NCBI RefSeq assembly: GCF_032163395.1
Contig: NZ_CP119968.1
Coordinates: 1,969,501-2,033,500, forward strand
DNA length: 64,000 nt
Source of the DNA: Gloeocapsopsis dulcis
Lineage (GTDB): Bacteria > Cyanobacteriota > Cyanobacteriia > Cyanobacteriales > Chroococcidiopsidaceae
Reading direction: 5' to 3'
Shown here: positions 62,357-64,000 of the stretch, in pieces
Position numbering within the stretch: the first letter of the stretch is position 1
How the letters are laid out: each line of letters opens with the position of its first letter
Program-made: the position numbers and the translations under genes
Notes under the pieces: model-generated
Told to the model about the DNA's origin: nothing
The model's input: the letters and a program-made list of their open reading frames with translations, nothing else
Database searches by the model: none

Positions 62357-64000
62357 TTAGAAGTTATCGTGGTTAGCGATCGCATCCTTAATTTTATGCA
62401 ATACGTCATCCACAGGCATAACTCCTAACTCTCCCGTAGCACGAGTACGAATACTCAAGCTATTCGCTTCAACTTCCTTGGCACCAACAACTGCCATCAC
62501 AGGAATTTTTTCCTTTTCTGCATTGCGAATTAGTTTACCAAGTCGCTCATTGCTTTTATCTGCTTCTGCACGAATTCCAACAGCACGCATTTGGGCTGCA
62601 ACATCTATTGCAAAATCCCGTTGCGCGTCACTTACTGGTAATAATCGCACTTGTACTGGAGCCAACCATAAAGGAAAATCTCCTGCATACTCTTCAATCA
62701 AAATCCCGATTAATCGCTCCAAGGAACCAAAAGGTGCGCGGTGAATCATTACCGGACGCTTGCGCGTACCATCCTCTGCAACGTACTCTAAATCAAATCG
62801 TTCGGGCAAGTTGTAATCGACTTGCACTGTACCAAGTTGCCACTCACGTTCTAGCGCATCTCGGACAATAAAATCAAGCTTGGGACCATAAAATGCGGCT
62901 TCTCCGATCCCCTCAAAGTGATCCATTCCCAAGGTTTCTACGGCACGACGAATCGCGGTTTCAGCTTTGTTCCACGCATCGTCAGAACCAATATATTTAT
63001 CTGACGTTGGATCGCGAAAACTCAGTCGGGCTTTAAAGTTTTGGTCGAGTCGCAAACTCTTAATGACAGACAAAATTAAATCTACGACGTTGAGAAATTC
63101 ACTATCTAACTGTTCCGGCGTCACAAACAAATGCGCGTCATCTTGAGTAAAGCCGCGTACCCGCGTTAGTCCTCCCAGTTCCCCTGATTGTTCGTAGCGA
63201 TATACTGTGCCAAATTCCGCTAAGCGCAACGGTAATTCCCGATAGGAACGTAACTCACTTTTATAAATCTGGATGTGAAAAGGGCAGTTCATTGCTTTTA
63301 AGACAAAGCCTTCCTCTTCCTTCTCACCCATCATCGGGAACAAGTCATCTTTGTATTTCTGCCAGTGACCTGATATTTTGAACAATTCCACCCGACTAAT
63401 ATGTGGGGTAACAACAGGTTGATAGCCTCGATTTACTTGTTCTTGCTTCAAAAAGTCTTCTAAGACACTACGCAGAATAGTTCCTTTTGGTGTCCACAAT
63501 GGTAAACCAGGACCAACTTCATCACTAAAGATAAAGAGTCCTAGTTCTTTGCCTAACTTGCGGTGATCGCGTCGTAGAGCCTCTTCTTTGCGGCGCTTGT
63601 ACTCTGCAAGTTGCTCTGGAGATTCCCACGCTGTAGCATAGATTCGTTGCAATTGTGCTTTAGTTTCATCACCGCGCCAGTACGCCCCAGCAACACTTTC
63701 TAATTCAATCGCTTTGGGATTAAGTTCATTTGTATTCTCGACGTGGGGACCTGCGCACAAATCCCACCACTCTTCTCCTAAATGATAAATCGTAATCGGT
63801 TCTTGCTTAATATCTTCCAGGATTTCTAATTTGTATGGCTCATTAATTGCTTGAATTCTGCGTTCTGCTTCTTCGCGGCTGACTTCTTCGCGAATGACTG
63901 GCAATTTCCGATTAATAATTTTTACCATCTCTTTTTGGATGGCTTTTAAATCTTTTTCAGTAAATGGTTCTGGATTGTCAAAGTCGTAATAAAAGCCGTT
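62357..64000 (-). CDS. thrS: Threonyl-tRNA synthetase (N-terminal part outside the window)
   Basis: The frame stays open to the right edge (N-G-F-Y-Y-D-F-D-N-P-E-P-F at the start of what is visible), so the TGS domain and part of the editing domain are cut off. Visible: D-L-C-A-G-P-H of the tRNA_SAD/editing region, the class II catalytic core with M-N-C-P-F-H (zinc Cys), R-V-R-G-F-T-Q-D-D-A-H (motif 2 and zinc His), M-I-H-R-A-P-F-G-S-L-E-R (motif 3), and the anticodon-binding domain (~430-523 of the visible part). It charges tRNA-Thr. The DLCxGPH motif indicates the editing-competent type. Confidence 0.97.
   Translation of the reverse strand, partial: NGFYYDFDNPEPFTEKDLKAIQKEMVKIINRKLPVIREEVSREEAERRIQAINEPYKLEILEDIKQEPITIYHLGEEWWDLCAGPHVENTNELNPKAIELESVAGAYWRGDETKAQLQRIYATAWESPEQLAEYKRRKEEALRRDHRKLGKELGLFIFSDEVGPGLPLWTPKGTILRSVLEDFLKQEQVNRGYQPVVTPHISRVELFKISGHWQKYKDDLFPMMGEKEEEGFVLKAMNCPFHIQIYKSELRSYRELPLRLAEFGTVYRYEQSGELGGLTRVRGFTQDDAHLFVTPEQLDSEFLNVVDLILSVIKSLRLDQNFKARLSFRDPTSDKYIGSDDAWNKAETAIRRAVETLGMDHFEGIGEAAFYGPKLDFIVRDALEREWQLGTVQVDYNLPERFDLEYVAEDGTRKRPVMIHRAPFGSLERLIGILIEEYAGDFPLWLAPVQVRLLPVSDAQRDFAIDVAAQMRAVGIRAEADKSNERLGKLIRNAEKEKIPVMAVVGAKEVEANSLSIRTRATGELGVMPVDDVLHKIKDAIANHDNF

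Noticed and set aside
62125-62376. 83-residue ORF near the thrS end
   Set aside because: The start is composed of CTCACC-type repeats (S-H-P-S, L-T-P-H-L-S) and the end overlaps thrS.
1-64000. tRNA, rRNA or intact transposase genes
   Set aside because: I looked for tRNA arm patterns, rRNA stretches and transposase motifs while reading; none was convincing, though a tRNA could be missed by eye.

Overview
The window is cyanobacterial chromosome. HIP1 palindromes (GCGATCGC) are scattered throughout. It encodes chlorophyll synthase (chlG), a ferrochelatase with a C-terminal chlorophyll-binding-like tail, a Get3/ArsA-fold NosAFP/Get3d-type protein, a Mo-nitrogenase C-terminal-domain protein, and a classic cyanobacterial NB-ARC/pentapeptide/WD40 protein. 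Short dispersed intergenic repeats of the kind common in filamentous and Chroococcidiopsis-like cyanobacteria are also present. The species cannot be fixed from the sequence alone. I saw no rRNA, tRNA, CRISPR array or intact insertion sequence.

Layout. 1-0.6 kb: 3' end of a class A beta-lactamase-like gene. 0.7-2.6 kb (-): a membrane histidine kinase and a NarL-type response regulator. 2.8-9.5 kb (+): a small TrkA-C (RCK_C) protein, then kdpA-kdpB-kdpF/G-kdpC-truncated kdpD, the high-affinity K+ ATPase operon. 9.6-11.4 kb (-): obg and a TerB-like/Mo-nitro_C protein. 11.5 kb (+): an EmrE-like small membrane protein.

11.8-32.4 kb is a large surface-glycan locus, almost all on the minus strand. 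It holds ABC exporter genes (wzm, wzt), a very large methyltransferase/coiled-coil/tandem-GT2 protein, two further methyltransferases, a lipoprotein, two large membrane proteins, several glycosyltransferases, a flippase-like LPG_synthase_TM protein and dTDP-rhamnose genes (rfbA, rfbC, rfbD, without rfbB). A single plus-strand STELLO/DUF288-like gene sits in the middle. Four proteins of this locus share the same roughly 110-residue module (G-x-FD ... GWA ... RPDV ... SGW ... AWAY). It sits at the C-terminus of both large membrane proteins, makes up most of the lipoprotein, and lies inside the methyltransferase/GT2 giant. I consider this the strongest candidate for an undescribed element. Together with Wzt and its probable glycan-binding tail, the giant protein looks like a combined ruler/terminator/polymerase for an ABC-exported polysaccharide.

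32.7-40.9 kb holds housekeeping and photosynthesis genes: a DUF2862 protein, NosAFP/Get3d, chlG, a small secreted protein, sppA, an M23 peptidase, birA and pgeF. 40.9-41.8 kb is an AT-rich gene-free stretch ending in a pentapeptide-protein remnant. 42.0-49.1 kb (-) is an eight-gene operon: a BMP-type nucleoside/purine-like ABC transporter (binding protein, two permeases, double ATPase) interleaved with two isochorismatase-like amidohydrolases, a stand-alone allophanate-hydrolase C-terminal domain and a cupin. This points to uptake and breakdown of a nitrogen-rich small molecule. 49.6-53.2 kb (+): a STAND protein with 14 WD40 repeats. 53.3-54.4 kb (-): an RsbRD-type histidine kinase. 55.0-58.2 kb: hemH (+), a DUF4126 protein (-) and purB (-). 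58.4-61.6 kb (-): a 1051-residue membrane protein with six ~97-residue repeats and a clear terminator. 61.6-62.4 kb is repeat-rich and gene-free. The window ends inside thrS (-).
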